DNA from: an uncultured Marinoscillum sp. | Lineage (GTDB): Bacteria > Bacteroidota > Bacteroidia > Cytophagales > Cyclobacteriaceae | Assembly (NCBI GenBank): GCA_902605755.1 | Contig: CACLDR010000013.1 | Span: 1-40,287 of the forward strand | DNA: 40,287 nucleotides | Direction: 5' to 3' | In this document: positions 1 to 8,836 of the stretch, piece after piece | How positions within the stretch are numbered: position 1 is the first letter of the stretch | Layout of the letters: the number at the start of each line of letters is the position of its first letter | Notes under the pieces: model-generated | The model's input: only the letters and a program-made list of their open reading frames with translations | What the model was told of the DNA's origin: nothing | Databases searched by the model: none | Translations under genes and position numbers: made by a program

Positions 1-690
1 TTTAACAACCAAATTCGGCCTCAATTCTAACCTCTTTTTTAAACTCCTAAATGCGCCTAACATTAATGTATAGCTCGTGGCTAATTTGTTGGATATTCCG
101 GATAAACCGAAATTGAATTCCGGCTGCATAAGATTAGAAATACTTAATCCAATATAACTATTTCTTGGTAGAGAGTACAAAGCACCAAAGCCTAAATTGA
201 ACAAGGTTTGCGTCTCTTGGGTCCCTATGCTGTTGAAAGGATCCCTTGGATCATTGAATCGAAGCTCATTAAAATTCTGAGATCTAGAAATGATGCCAGG
301 CATCAAACTCAAAATAAGTTGACTCCTATTAAGGACTATGTTATAAGAAGTAGGTAAATTAAGAACTGTATTATTTACCGGACCTATCGTTTCATTCAAA
401 ACGGATAATCCAATCCCTGAAAACTTCGCAGCTACAGGCACCGACATATTGAAAACCAAAGAGGATGGCGCCCCTCCATTACCGTCGAAGGACGTTTTAT
501 AACCGGTCCATTGACTTCTAGCTTGCAAAACAACCCGAGCAATCCGCTCATGACCAATCCAGGATGGGTTATGTAAAGTTGGATTCATGATACTGAAACT
601 GACAAAAGAATCATTTTGAGCCTGAATGGAAGGTCCAAGGAAAATGACCCATGTTATGCAAAAGCCTCTTAAAACCAATTTATCCCACAT
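1..690 (-). CDS. PorP/SprF-like type IX secretion membrane protein (3' end cut by window)
   Basis: An open frame runs on the minus strand from an ATG at 688-690 to the window edge without a stop, giving 230 codons of an incomplete protein. It begins with a signal peptide (hydrophobic stretch FCITWVIFLGPSIQAQ, residues about 10-25). It continues with features of the Bacteroidota PorP/SprF family: an early 'MNPTLHNPSWIGHE' segment, 'QARSQWTGYKTSFDG', and beta-rich repeats such as 'LSVLNETIGPVNNT' and 'NLGFGALYSLPRNSYIGLSISN'. Family members are outer-membrane beta-barrel proteins of about 300 residues linked to type IX secretion and gliding, so roughly the last quarter is missing. It lies 94 bases downstream of the hemD-like gene on the same strand. 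The family call is firm; its exact role (PorP-like or a paralogue) cannot be decided. Confidence 0.82.
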   Translation of the reverse strand, partial: MWDKLVLRGFCITWVIFLGPSIQAQNDSFVSFSIMNPTLHNPSWIGHERIARVVLQARSQWTGYKTSFDGNGGAPSSLVFNMSVPVAAKFSGIGLSVLNETIGPVNNTVLNLPTSYNIVLNRSQLILSLMPGIISRSQNFNELRFNDPRDPFNSIGTQETQTLFNLGFGALYSLPRNSYIGLSISNLMQPEFNFGLSGISNKLATSYTLMLGAFRSLKKRLELRPNLVVK

Positions 691-784
691 TTGTCTATGA
701 AAATAATCAAATCAACGGAAATTCTAAGAGCTTTAAATGATTTTAATTTCCATCCTAAACATATTTAATCTAAGTGATTTATTT

Positions 785-1585
785 CTAAGTTACTTGATTC
801 GCTTCCTTTATATACAGCTCTAAAGCGCCCGTCATTGATGGTGCATTAGGGTGCGGGGCTTGAATATCTAAGAAAAGTCCTGCATCAGTAACCGCCTTTG
901 CTGTCGTAGGGCCAAAAGCCGCAATTCTTGTATTATTTTGTTTGAAATCTGGGAAATTTTTAAACAATGATTGAATGCCAGAAGGACTATAAAACGCAAT
1001 TACATCATAATTTACGTCTGCTAAATCTGATAAATCACTAGCTGCAGTTTCATAAATAATAGCTTCGACATAAATAAAGTCGTTCTCTTCCAAAAAATTA
1101 GGAATTTCATTTTTTCTTATACTTGAGCATGGAAAAATAAATTTTTCCGTTTTGTGCTTCTTTATCAACTCTATCAAATCTTTAGCGGTACGCTGGCCAG
1201 AAAAAATCTTTCGCTTCCTTATAACAATATATTTCTGTAAATAATTAGCCGTTTGCTCTGAAACACAAAAATATTTCATATCAGCGGGCATTTCCACTTT
1301 CATCTCCGAAGCCAGTCTAAAAAAATGATCCACCGCATTTCTACTTGTGAAAATTACAGCAGTAAAATCTAAAATATTAATTTTTTGCTTCCTAAACTGC
1401 CTGACATCTGTCGGATTGATTTGAATGAATGGTCTAAAATCTATTTTTAAATTATACTTTTCAGCAAGACCAAAGTATGGTGATTTATTTCCACTTGGTT
1501 TCGGTTGAGAAACCAAAACACTGCTGACTTTTGTGATTCTTGTAATATCCTCCAATTTCTTTAGTTTATAAACGGTGAATGACAA
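785..1585 (-). CDS. hemD: Uroporphyrinogen-III synthase (HemD family)
   Basis: This 266-residue cytoplasmic protein matches the Bacteroidota branch of uroporphyrinogen-III synthase, which cyclises hydroxymethylbilane in heme synthesis. The visible marks are the opening strand 'VSSVLVSQPKPSGNKSPYF', then 'FTAVIFTSRNAVDHFF' (residues about 75-90), 'YFCVSEQTANYL', the mid 'KFIFPCSSIRKNEIP', and late 'VIAFYSPSGIQSL' and 'RIAAFGPTTAKAVTDAG'. The family is poorly conserved, so the call rests on this strand-helix pattern. The reading frame can open only with a TTG: either codon 1 (at 1583-1585, three bases after the DUF4271 gene's stop) or the TTG at codon 11; the first ATG is far inside. The close spacing suggests co-transcription with the DUF4271-type gene upstream. 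Confidence 0.8.
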   Translation of the reverse strand: MSFTVYKLKKLEDITRITKVSSVLVSQPKPSGNKSPYFGLAEKYNLKIDFRPFIQINPTDVRQFRKQKINILDFTAVIFTSRNAVDHFFRLASEMKVEMPADMKYFCVSEQTANYLQKYIVIRKRKIFSGQRTAKDLIELIKKHKTEKFIFPCSSIRKNEIPNFLEENDFIYVEAIIYETAASDLSDLADVNYDVIAFYSPSGIQSLFKNFPDFKQNNTRIAAFGPTTAKAVTDAGLFLDIQAPHPNAPSMTGALELYIKEANQVT

Positions 1586-1588
1586 AAA

Positions 1589-2668
1589 TTACCGAAACTC
1601 TTTTATTAAGATTGAAGCAATGTAAAAAATGCCCAAAATTTCAGTGCTGCAAAGATATAAAATAATGTGAAATTTTCTAGTCTCTTTTTGAAACGACATA
1701 TAAAAGAAAAAGTAAATGCAAAACAAAATGATGGCTCCCAAAAAATAATAATTCCAAAATTTCGCTAATACATATGGCTCATAAAACAACAACCAAAGAT
1801 GACCATTGACGTAAATTAGAAAAAATAAACAGGCCCCTGAAATAAAATCCACGAAAACGGAAAACTGATAATGGCTTAATGGTTTTAATTGATGTAAATA
1901 TCCAAATGTTATAACTGTAATGTATTTGATTAACAGCAGCCCAAAAGCATAACATGAGTAAATAAGCCAAGAAACTAAATTTTTTACTAAGGAAAAGTTT
2001 TGACCCGGCTGGTAATTTTTAAGAAACCAATAGGATATGCCTAAAAAAATTGATAAAAAAGTAACCCTTAAAATTAATTTATAATTCTCCTTAAATGTAA
2101 AATTACTCCCCACTCCTCGGGATGAAAAAAGAATAGGTCTCGCTGCCAAATTAAAAAGAAAAGGAAGGTCAAATCTCCTCATAAGACCTATCACAAACAA
2201 CAGGACTAAGACTTGTATAATAAAAAAATCATATTGCATATTTGTCTTTTTCGTCCCATTTAGTTCTTTTGACAGAGAGATCGTTTTTAAATCTATTAAG
2301 TATCCCTTCAAATCTCCCGCTTTCTGTATCCCTTCAACCATTATAATGATTGAATCTTGATTACCTTCGGTATATATTTGGCCTATCGGCAAAGTGCAAG
2401 AGTAAATTTTTGATACTAATAATCGGTTATTTATCCAAATAGTCATCTGCTGACTACCTTCAATTAACAACTCACGAAAAATCAAATTATTAGGTAAAAC
2501 TAGGTAAGCAGAAGAATCTATTCCTGCAATTGAGGTTACGGTGTCCTCAACTTTATCAATCCAAATAAACTGATCTGATATGTTCTTGGTGATAACAGAA
2601 TGACCCCTGGAAAAGGCAATCATTGAGCCTAAATAAAAAATGAAGAAAAAGCATAATAAGCACCTCAC
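1589..2668 (-). CDS. DUF4271-type multi-pass membrane protein
   Basis: This 359-residue protein starts at a GTG (2666-2668). An N-terminal signal peptide (CLLCFFFIFYLGSMIAFS) is followed by a soluble extracytoplasmic part of about 120 residues. From about residue 147 there are six or so hydrophobic spans, including 'FFIIQVLVLLFVIGLM', 'VTFLSIFLGISYWFL' and 'FNYYFLGAIILFCIYFFFY'. The arrangement (exported domain plus membrane half, directly upstream of hemD) is that of DUF4271 proteins, a Bacteroidota family of undetermined biochemistry often found near type IX secretion genes. The next ATG (residue 16) would destroy the signal peptide, which favours the GTG. Its stop lies three bases before the hemD frame. 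The family call rests on architecture and context rather than a strong motif. Confidence 0.7.
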   Translation of the reverse strand: MRCLLCFFFIFYLGSMIAFSRGHSVITKNISDQFIWIDKVEDTVTSIAGIDSSAYLVLPNNLIFRELLIEGSQQMTIWINNRLLVSKIYSCTLPIGQIYTEGNQDSIIIMVEGIQKAGDLKGYLIDLKTISLSKELNGTKKTNMQYDFFIIQVLVLLFVIGLMRRFDLPFLFNLAARPILFSSRGVGSNFTFKENYKLILRVTFLSIFLGISYWFLKNYQPGQNFSLVKNLVSWLIYSCYAFGLLLIKYITVITFGYLHQLKPLSHYQFSVFVDFISGACLFFLIYVNGHLWLLFYEPYVLAKFWNYYFLGAIILFCIYFFFYMSFQKETRKFHIILYLCSTEILGIFYIASILIKEFR

Positions 2669-2722
2669 AAGAATATTGATGAATTAAAAAGTATAATAAA
2701 TTTCTGATTCAAATTATTCATT

Positions 2723-2732
2723 TATCGCGATA
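2723..2732. promoter_or_regulatory. Palindrome TATCGCGATA between divergent genes
   Basis: A perfect 10-base palindrome, TATCGCGATA, sits in the 196-base region between the divergently oriented DUF4271-type gene and hemW. It stands out because the surrounding DNA is almost free of CG dinucleotides. It could be a small operator for one or both genes, but a 10-base palindrome can arise by chance and no family of binding proteins is assigned. Confidence 0.25.
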
Positions 2733-2864
2733 TAAAATGACCACAAAAGTAAATTTAAATATTATCAAATCCCATAAAAAAAGAAGACTGCATTTGTCAG
2801 CATCTTAACAACTTCAAATTAAAAATTAGAAGATAATCCAATTACTTTTGTTCTTTGATAAAAA

Positions 2865-3995
2865 TTGTCTGGATTATACATACATATTCCCTTTTGCCGA
2901 AAGGCCTGTAACTATTGTGATTTCCATTTTAGTACGCAATTAAATTCTATGAATCGAATGGTTCAAGGACTCGCCAAAGAATTGAAGTTGAGAAGTTCAA
3001 CTCCAAAAATTACGCTTGAGACGATTTATTTCGGTGGGGGTACCCCTTCGATCTTAACAGAAAAAGCACTGGATTTTCTGATTGAGACAATCAAAACTTA
3101 TTATAATGTTTCTACATCTGCCGAAATCACCTTAGAAGCCAATCCGGATGATATAAATACTGAAAAATCCATATCTTGGAGGCGTTCGGGTATCAACCGA
3201 TTGAGCATTGGTATTCAAACATTTAATGATAAAAATTTAAAAACTCTGAATAGATCTCACAACGCAAACCAAGCCCTAAAAAGTATCGAATGGGTACGTA
3301 AAGCTGGATTTCACAATATCTCTGCCGATCTTATGTTTGCCCTTCCAGATTCAAATGATGCCGTATTGAAGGCAGATTTAAAAACTTTGATAAGTTTAGA
3401 TCTTCCACATCTTTCTATCTATGGACTAACAATAGAAGAGAAAACCGTTTTTGGTAGATGGAAGACTCAAAATAAACGAGTTTTCCCATCGGAAATTGAC
3501 TATGAGAGAAATTATCGAATGGTTCATGACATATTAACACAACATAATTACGAACATTATGAAATCTCTTCGTTTACAAAAAAGAAGAAATTTTCCCGTC
3601 ACAATACCTCTTATTGGCTTCAAAACTCTTATTTAGGGATTGGACCTGGGGCACATTCTTTTGATGGTGAGTATCGAAGTCAAAACATCGGTAACAATCA
3701 ACTATATTTAAAAAATCTTGATTTCGGGCATTTCCAACAAACCTCAGAAGCACTGTCATTAACAGAAAAAATGAATGAATACATCATGCTACGACTTAGG
3801 ACTTGTTTTGGCCTTGATTTTGTGCTATTTAAAAAAAAATTTAACAGAGATATTAAAAGTGAGCATTTTAAATTAATTGATCAAATTTGCTCTGAGGGCT
3901 TGGCATTTTTGGAAAAAAATAAGCTTAAACTTACTTTTGATGGATTTCTTATCAGCGATGAAATCTGTACCCACCTATTTTATCCCATGCCATGA
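2865..3995 (+). CDS. hemW: Radical SAM heme chaperone HemW
   Basis: The 376-residue protein has the radical SAM cluster motif CxxxCxxC at Cys11, Cys15 and Cys18, followed by Asp-Phe (CNYCDF). It lacks the extra cysteine seen in true oxygen-independent coproporphyrinogen oxidase HemN, which favours HemW, a heme-binding chaperone. Further marks are 'YFGGGTPS' (55-62, SAM binding), 'EANPDDI', 'RLSIGIQTFND', 'ISADLMFALP', 'LSIYGLTIEE' and 'YEHYEISSF', with a HemN_C-like end. Length is usual for HemW. The frame opens with TTG at 2865, the only start that keeps the conserved beginning 'GLYIHIPFC'. A TACTTTTG at 2843-2850 fits the Bacteroidota -7 consensus TAnnTTTG but would give a leader of only about ten bases. 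It converges on the LytTR gene, nine bases away. Confidence 0.92.
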   Translation: MSGLYIHIPFCRKACNYCDFHFSTQLNSMNRMVQGLAKELKLRSSTPKITLETIYFGGGTPSILTEKALDFLIETIKTYYNVSTSAEITLEANPDDINTEKSISWRRSGINRLSIGIQTFNDKNLKTLNRSHNANQALKSIEWVRKAGFHNISADLMFALPDSNDAVLKADLKTLISLDLPHLSIYGLTIEEKTVFGRWKTQNKRVFPSEIDYERNYRMVHDILTQHNYEHYEISSFTKKKKFSRHNTSYWLQNSYLGIGPGAHSFDGEYRSQNIGNNQLYLKNLDFGHFQQTSEALSLTEKMNEYIMLRLRTCFGLDFVLFKKKFNRDIKSEHFKLIDQICSEGLAFLEKNKLKLTFDGFLISDEICTHLFYPMP

Positions 3996-4004
3996 TACTT
4001 GCTT

Positions 4005-4742
4005 CTACAAGCTCATTCTCTCTTTAAATCTCGCCGCTTGTCTACGGCTTACTTCTACTTTTTCTCCACCCTTTAACTGAACTAATAATCCGCCATTAAA
4101 CCAGGTTTCAATTGTTTCTATCCAACTCAGATTAATTATATACTTTCGACTTGCTCGAAAAAAACTTCTCTCATCCAACTTTTCATCCAAGGCATTTAAA
4201 CTTTTATGAATCATGGGCTTAAAGTTGTTGAAATATACTTTTATGTAGTTTCCATCAGATTCGAATAGTCTAATTTCCTTCAAACATATAAACCAACATC
4301 GCTCACCATCTTTGACAAACACTTGATCATTAGCCCCTAATGATTGTTTTACCTCCAAAGTCTCTTCCTGGGCACGTTCTGACAAAGCGCTTGCTTCAAC
4401 TGCCAAAACCTTGGTTATGGTATCTTTCAAACGTTCCTCTTGAATCGGTTTCAACAAATAGTCTAGCGCATTCACATCGAAAGCTCGTGTTGCAAACTCA
4501 TCATAAGCAGTTGTAAATATAACTTTAGGTACTCTGTCAAGCTCCTCAAGCAATTCAAACCCTGTTTTTCCTGGCATTTGAATATCTAAAAAAATTAAGT
4601 CAGGATTTAGTCGTTGAATCTTTTCTAATGCATCATCAGCATTTACTGCCTGATCTACAATTTCAATCTCTGGGTAATTTTTTAACAGGTTATTTAACTC
4701 TTTTCTGGCCAATCTTTCGTCATCAATAATTATCGCTCTCAT
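4005..4742 (-). CDS. LytTR-family response regulator
   Basis: A 245-residue two-domain regulator. The receiver domain (1-120) carries the acidic pair Asp7/Asp8, phospho-acceptor Asp53 in 'LIFLDIQMPGKTG', and Lys98 in 'LDYLLKPI'. A linker leads to a LytTR DNA-binding domain (about 140-243) with 'RLFESDGNYIKVYF', 'FFRASRKYIINLSWIETIE' and 'KVEVSRRQAARFKERM'. Such proteins bind DNA as dimers when phosphorylated by a LytS-type kinase. The ATG overlaps the kinase stop by four bases (ATGA), so translational coupling is likely and the two form a cognate pair. Target genes cannot be read from the window. Confidence 0.95.
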   Translation of the reverse strand: MRAIIIDDERLARKELNNLLKNYPEIEIVDQAVNADDALEKIQRLNPDLIFLDIQMPGKTGFELLEELDRVPKVIFTTAYDEFATRAFDVNALDYLLKPIQEERLKDTITKVLAVEASALSERAQEETLEVKQSLGANDQVFVKDGERCWFICLKEIRLFESDGNYIKVYFNNFKPMIHKSLNALDEKLDERSFFRASRKYIINLSWIETIETWFNGGLLVQLKGGEKVEVSRRQAARFKERMSL

Positions 4743-5764
4743 AGAGGTTTAGGAATAATAATTTGTGTCAATACCGTGTGATCATTTACATTCCCAATTT
4801 GTAATGAAGCTTGATCACCATAAATTAATTTCAATCTTTTTTCTGTGTTTAACAACCCATAGCCTCTTTTTTTATATTTTTTTGTTATAACTCTTCCGCT
4901 ATTTTTGATTTGAATTTGTAATCCTTCCGTAACCTTTTGGGTAATTAATTTAAGTTTTCCTCCTTTTTTGAGTTTAGAAATTCCATGCTTAATTCCATTC
5001 TCAACTAGGGTTTGTAACATCAATGGGGGTACGCGAAAAAAGTTTGAATACTCATCAATGTCATAACTGATCTCTATTCGCTCCTCATATCTGATAGCTT
5101 CTAACGCTAAATAATCTTTAACGGTAGCCAACTCTTCGCTGAAAGCGATAGTTTCTTGAGGTTGGGCCTTCAAAACATTCCGGAGAATATTTGATAATTG
5201 TGTGATGGCTTTTTTGGATTTCAAGGGGTCTTCCTGCACCAAAGCTCGAATGCTGTTGAGGGCATTAAAAATAAAATGAGGATTGAGCTGAGACTTTAAA
5301 TTATTAAGTTCGATCTCTTTGGTGGCCGCTTCATATTTCAGGGATCTATTGTATCTTTCGAAATAAAGAAAAGAAAGATAAATCAAAGACCAAATACCGA
5401 ACAACCCCATAGATTGTAACATACTCGCCAAAACATAGAGCAAATTAAATTCTCGGATTCCATTCAAATCTCCAGAGAAGAACGAAATAAGAATAATAAA
5501 CAAATAATGCGTTAATGAAAAAGTTAATATGGAAATTATAAACCTCGGGATCAAGGCTACCCATTTAACATCAATCCAATTATTACGAATGATGTGGTTT
5601 CTAAACAAATGAGTCAAGCTAACCATAAAAGCCACCTGCAATAATTGGCCCAAAAAAAAAGAAAACGATATTTGAAATTCTACACTATACAGAAATAGTT
5701 GAATGGCTCCATATAGAGACCAACCGATTATTTGAAATATCCAATAAAGCTGATGCTTACTCAT
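4739..5764 (-). CDS. LytS-type sensor histidine kinase (His_kinase family)
   Basis: A 341-residue membrane kinase. Four hydrophobic spans occupy residues about 8-28, 33-52, 70-95 and 108-134. A short coiled stretch leads to the phospho-acceptor motif 'LKSQLNPHFIFNALNSIRAL' with His163. The ATPase part has the N box 'LVENGIKHGI' (Asn256) and the glycine-rich 'KRGYGLLNTEKRL' near 301-313. No extracytoplasmic sensor domain is present, so the signal is probably sensed in or at the membrane, or through a partner. Its ATG (5762-5764) lies inside the last codons of uvrA (overlap of eight bases), and its stop overlaps the LytTR gene. This pattern suggests one message for all three genes. Confidence 0.94.
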   Translation of the reverse strand: MSKHQLYWIFQIIGWSLYGAIQLFLYSVEFQISFSFFLGQLLQVAFMVSLTHLFRNHIIRNNWIDVKWVALIPRFIISILTFSLTHYLFIILISFFSGDLNGIREFNLLYVLASMLQSMGLFGIWSLIYLSFLYFERYNRSLKYEAATKEIELNNLKSQLNPHFIFNALNSIRALVQEDPLKSKKAITQLSNILRNVLKAQPQETIAFSEELATVKDYLALEAIRYEERIEISYDIDEYSNFFRVPPLMLQTLVENGIKHGISKLKKGGKLKLITQKVTEGLQIQIKNSGRVITKKYKKRGYGLLNTEKRLKLIYGDQASLQIGNVNDHTVLTQIIIPKPL

Positions 5765-8612
5765 CCCTTAAAGTTAACTCATTCTTTAAATAAGTAGCGG
5801 TATGGCTGCCTTTACACCTAATCAATGCCTCAGGTGTACCTGATGTTAAAATTTCCCCCCCGAGGATTCCCCCTTCAGGCCCCAAATCTATGACTTCGTC
5901 GGCTACCTTTATAATATCCATATTGTGTTCCACAATTAAAACTGTATTCCCCTTATCTACTAATCGGTTCAACACATCTAACAAATGAACTATGTCTTGA
6001 AAATGCAATCCTGTCGTTGGTTCGTCTAGAATGTAAAGTGTCTTTCCGGTATCTTTTTTGGATAGCTCAGTAGCCAACTTGACCCGCTGCGCTTCACCCC
6101 CAGAAAGTGTTGTTGCATGTTGTCCTAAAGTGATATAGCCCAGACCTACTTTATCAAGCATATCAATTTTTCTTAATATTTTTGGTTGGCTTTGAAAAAA
6201 AATTACCGCCTCCTCTACTGTCATATCGAGCATGTCAGCGATAGATTTACCTCTAAAACGAACTTCTAAAGTCTCACGATTGTATCTTTTCCCCTTACAC
6301 GTCTCACAAGCTACCAACACATCAGGAAGAAAATCCATTTCAATGACTCTCATCCCGCCCCCTTGACAAGTTTCACATCTACCACCCTGGACATTAAAAG
6401 AAAATCTACCGGGCTTATACCCCCTAATTTTAGCTTCTGGCAATTCGCAGAATAAAGCCCTTATATCTGAAAAAACAGTTGTATAAGTTGCTGGATTAGA
6501 TCTTGGAGTACGACCAATGGGTGATTGATCTACCTCTATTACCTTATCTAAATGATCCATCCCTTTTATGAATGCATAAGGCAACGCTTCTTTTCTTGAC
6601 TTATAAAAATGTTTTCTTAAAATCGGATAAAGGGTTTCATGAATCAAACTTGACTTACCACTACCTGAGACACCGGTAATACAAATCATTTTACCCAAAC
6701 TTAATTTTAACGTAACATTTTTAAGATTGTGCCCACAGGCCCCCTTCAAAACAATTTTGTTCCCCGTGCCTTTTCGACGTATTTTAGGTACCTCAATCCG
6801 GAGGTCTTCATTTAAATAATTGGCTGTTATTGTCTCTTGTTTTATAAAATCTATAGGCCTTGCAGCAGCAACAATTTGACCTCCAAACCTTCCAGCACCC
6901 GGACCCACATCTACAATAAAATCAGATTCTAGCATCATCTCTTTATCATGCTCCACTACGATAACAGTATTGCCCAAATCCCTAAGCTCTTGTAACGCCT
7001 TGATCAATTTCATATTATCCCTCTGATGAAGCCCAATACTGGGCTCATCTAAAATATACAGAACGCTGACCAGCTGCGTCCCAATTTGAGTTGCCAAACG
7101 AATACGCTGAGCCTCTCCTCCTGATAAAGTCTTCAATGGACGATTTAAATTCAAATAATCTAAACCTACATTTAGCATAAATCTAATCCGCTTTCGAATC
7201 TCCTTTAAGATTTCCTTGGCTATAATGTTTTGTCGTTCATCTAATTTTGATTCTACATTTTTAAACCAATCATCCAATACATTAATATTCATTATTGAAA
7301 GCTCTCCAATGTGCTTATCTGCAATCTTAAAATGCAAAGATTCCTTTTTTAACCTAAAGCCTTGGCATGCATCGCAAGTCTTGATATCCATAAAATCTCT
7401 TACCCACTGACGCGTTTTTTCGGATCCTTCCTCTCGCTGCTTATTCAAAAAATTGATAATCCCTTCAAAAGTAGTATTCCAATTCGTCCCCGGATATTTG
7501 ACCGAACTTACCTGAATAGTTTCAGGTTCTCCATAAAGCAAAATATCCAAAATCGGTCTAGGAATATCTTTTATTGGTGCAGTGATATTTATTTTGTTTT
7601 TCTTTAGAATCGCTTCTATCTTTTTAAAAATCCAGATATCTCTGTACATACCCAAAGGGGCTATCCCTCCTCTACTGATACTTAATGAAGGATTAGGAAG
7701 TATTGCTGTCTCCGAAATTTCCTCCATCACCCCCAAACCATTGCATTGATTACATGCCCCATAGGGAGAGTTAAAAGAAAACGTATTAGGGGCAGGTTCA
7801 TCATATGCCAACCCTGTCTCCGGATCCATTAAATTCTTTGAAAAATAAGAGAGTTCTTCATTCTCTGCTAGGGCCATCATAACTCCGTTACCTTGCTTCA
7901 ATGCCATGGCAATAGAATCTTTTAAACGTTTATGATCTTTTTTAGCAATAGCCAAACGATCAATTACAATTTCAATGTCATGGGTCTTGTATCGGTCAAC
8001 TTGCATTTTTGGCCTCAAATCTGAAATCGTCCCATTGATACGGACTTTAGAATATCCCATTTTTCTAATCTGCTCAAAAAGCTCACGATAATGTCCTTTT
8101 CTACCCTTAACAACGGGCGCTAATAAGATCAGTCTCTGCCCTTGATAATTTTTATAAAATTGATCCAAAATTTGAGCTTCAGACTGCTTAATCATAGCTT
8201 TACCTGTTACATGGGAATATGCTTTTCCTGCTCTTGCAAATAATAATCGCAAAAAATCATATACTTCCGTCGTGGTGCCCACGGTAGATCTCGGATTTCT
8301 GGAAGTCGTCTTTTGCTCAATAGCGATCACAGGACTTAACCCATTTATCTTATCAACATCCGGCCGTTCCATATTCCCGATAAAAGAACGTGCATAGGCA
8401 GAAAAACTTTCCATGTATCGCCGTTGACCTTCAGCATTTAGGGTATCAAATGCCAAAGATGATTTTCCACTCCCGCTAATCCCAGTGATGACTATAAATT
8501 TTTCTCTTGGGAGTATCAAATGGATATCTTTTAAATTGTGCTCGCGCGCTCCAATTATTTCTATGACCTCATTATCAGTATGTTTCTGTCTAATCAATTT
8601 TCTTTTCCCCAT
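5757..8612 (-). CDS. uvrA: Excinuclease ABC subunit A (UvrA)
   Basis: The 951-residue ATPase recognises damaged DNA in nucleotide excision repair with UvrB and UvrC. It has two ABC modules. The first has Walker A 'GISGSGKSS' (44-52), zinc-module cysteine pairs 'CNQCNGLG' and 'CDACQGFRL', and signature 'LSGGEAQRIRLATQIG' followed by 'LYILDEPSIGLHQRD'. The second has 'GVSGSGKSSLIHET', the zinc finger halves 'CETCQGGGMRVIEMDFL' and 'CETCKGKRYNRETLEV', signature 'LSGGEAQRVKLATELS' and 'LYILDEPTTGLHFQD'. 'NPRSTVGTTTEVYDFLRLLFAR' is the typical UvrA insertion start. Length and residues are complete. The 3' end overlaps the histidine kinase gene. The 224 bases between this ATG and the upstream epimerase gene contain no gene and presumably hold its promoter. 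Confidence 0.98.
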   Translation of the reverse strand: MGKRKLIRQKHTDNEVIEIIGAREHNLKDIHLILPREKFIVITGISGSGKSSLAFDTLNAEGQRRYMESFSAYARSFIGNMERPDVDKINGLSPVIAIEQKTTSRNPRSTVGTTTEVYDFLRLLFARAGKAYSHVTGKAMIKQSEAQILDQFYKNYQGQRLILLAPVVKGRKGHYRELFEQIRKMGYSKVRINGTISDLRPKMQVDRYKTHDIEIVIDRLAIAKKDHKRLKDSIAMALKQGNGVMMALAENEELSYFSKNLMDPETGLAYDEPAPNTFSFNSPYGACNQCNGLGVMEEISETAILPNPSLSISRGGIAPLGMYRDIWIFKKIEAILKKNKINITAPIKDIPRPILDILLYGEPETIQVSSVKYPGTNWNTTFEGIINFLNKQREEGSEKTRQWVRDFMDIKTCDACQGFRLKKESLHFKIADKHIGELSIMNINVLDDWFKNVESKLDERQNIIAKEILKEIRKRIRFMLNVGLDYLNLNRPLKTLSGGEAQRIRLATQIGTQLVSVLYILDEPSIGLHQRDNMKLIKALQELRDLGNTVIVVEHDKEMMLESDFIVDVGPGAGRFGGQIVAAARPIDFIKQETITANYLNEDLRIEVPKIRRKGTGNKIVLKGACGHNLKNVTLKLSLGKMICITGVSGSGKSSLIHETLYPILRKHFYKSRKEALPYAFIKGMDHLDKVIEVDQSPIGRTPRSNPATYTTVFSDIRALFCELPEAKIRGYKPGRFSFNVQGGRCETCQGGGMRVIEMDFLPDVLVACETCKGKRYNRETLEVRFRGKSIADMLDMTVEEAVIFFQSQPKILRKIDMLDKVGLGYITLGQHATTLSGGEAQRVKLATELSKKDTGKTLYILDEPTTGLHFQDIVHLLDVLNRLVDKGNTVLIVEHNMDIIKVADEVIDLGPEGGILGGEILTSGTPEALIRCKGSHTATYLKNELTLRDE

Positions 8613-8836
8613 GAATTATTTGATACAATAAACCGCAAAATTAAGTATTAACTAGATCTAAAACTAAAAAATTGCAAGAAGCAAAAGCGCAATATGGAAA
8701 AAGGCAATCAACCAATACCTTTTTTTACTTTAGTAGATCTCATGGGCTTAAACGATAAAGAATTGCATTGACTTTAACTTCCCAATTTTCTAACTTAGAC
8801 TGGAAAATAGGCAATATTGATATCTTAATTTCCCGA

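Noticed and set aside
1779-1970. Short open frame inside the DUF4271-type gene
   Set aside because: It lies within a better-supported gene on the same strand in another frame and has no start context or motif.
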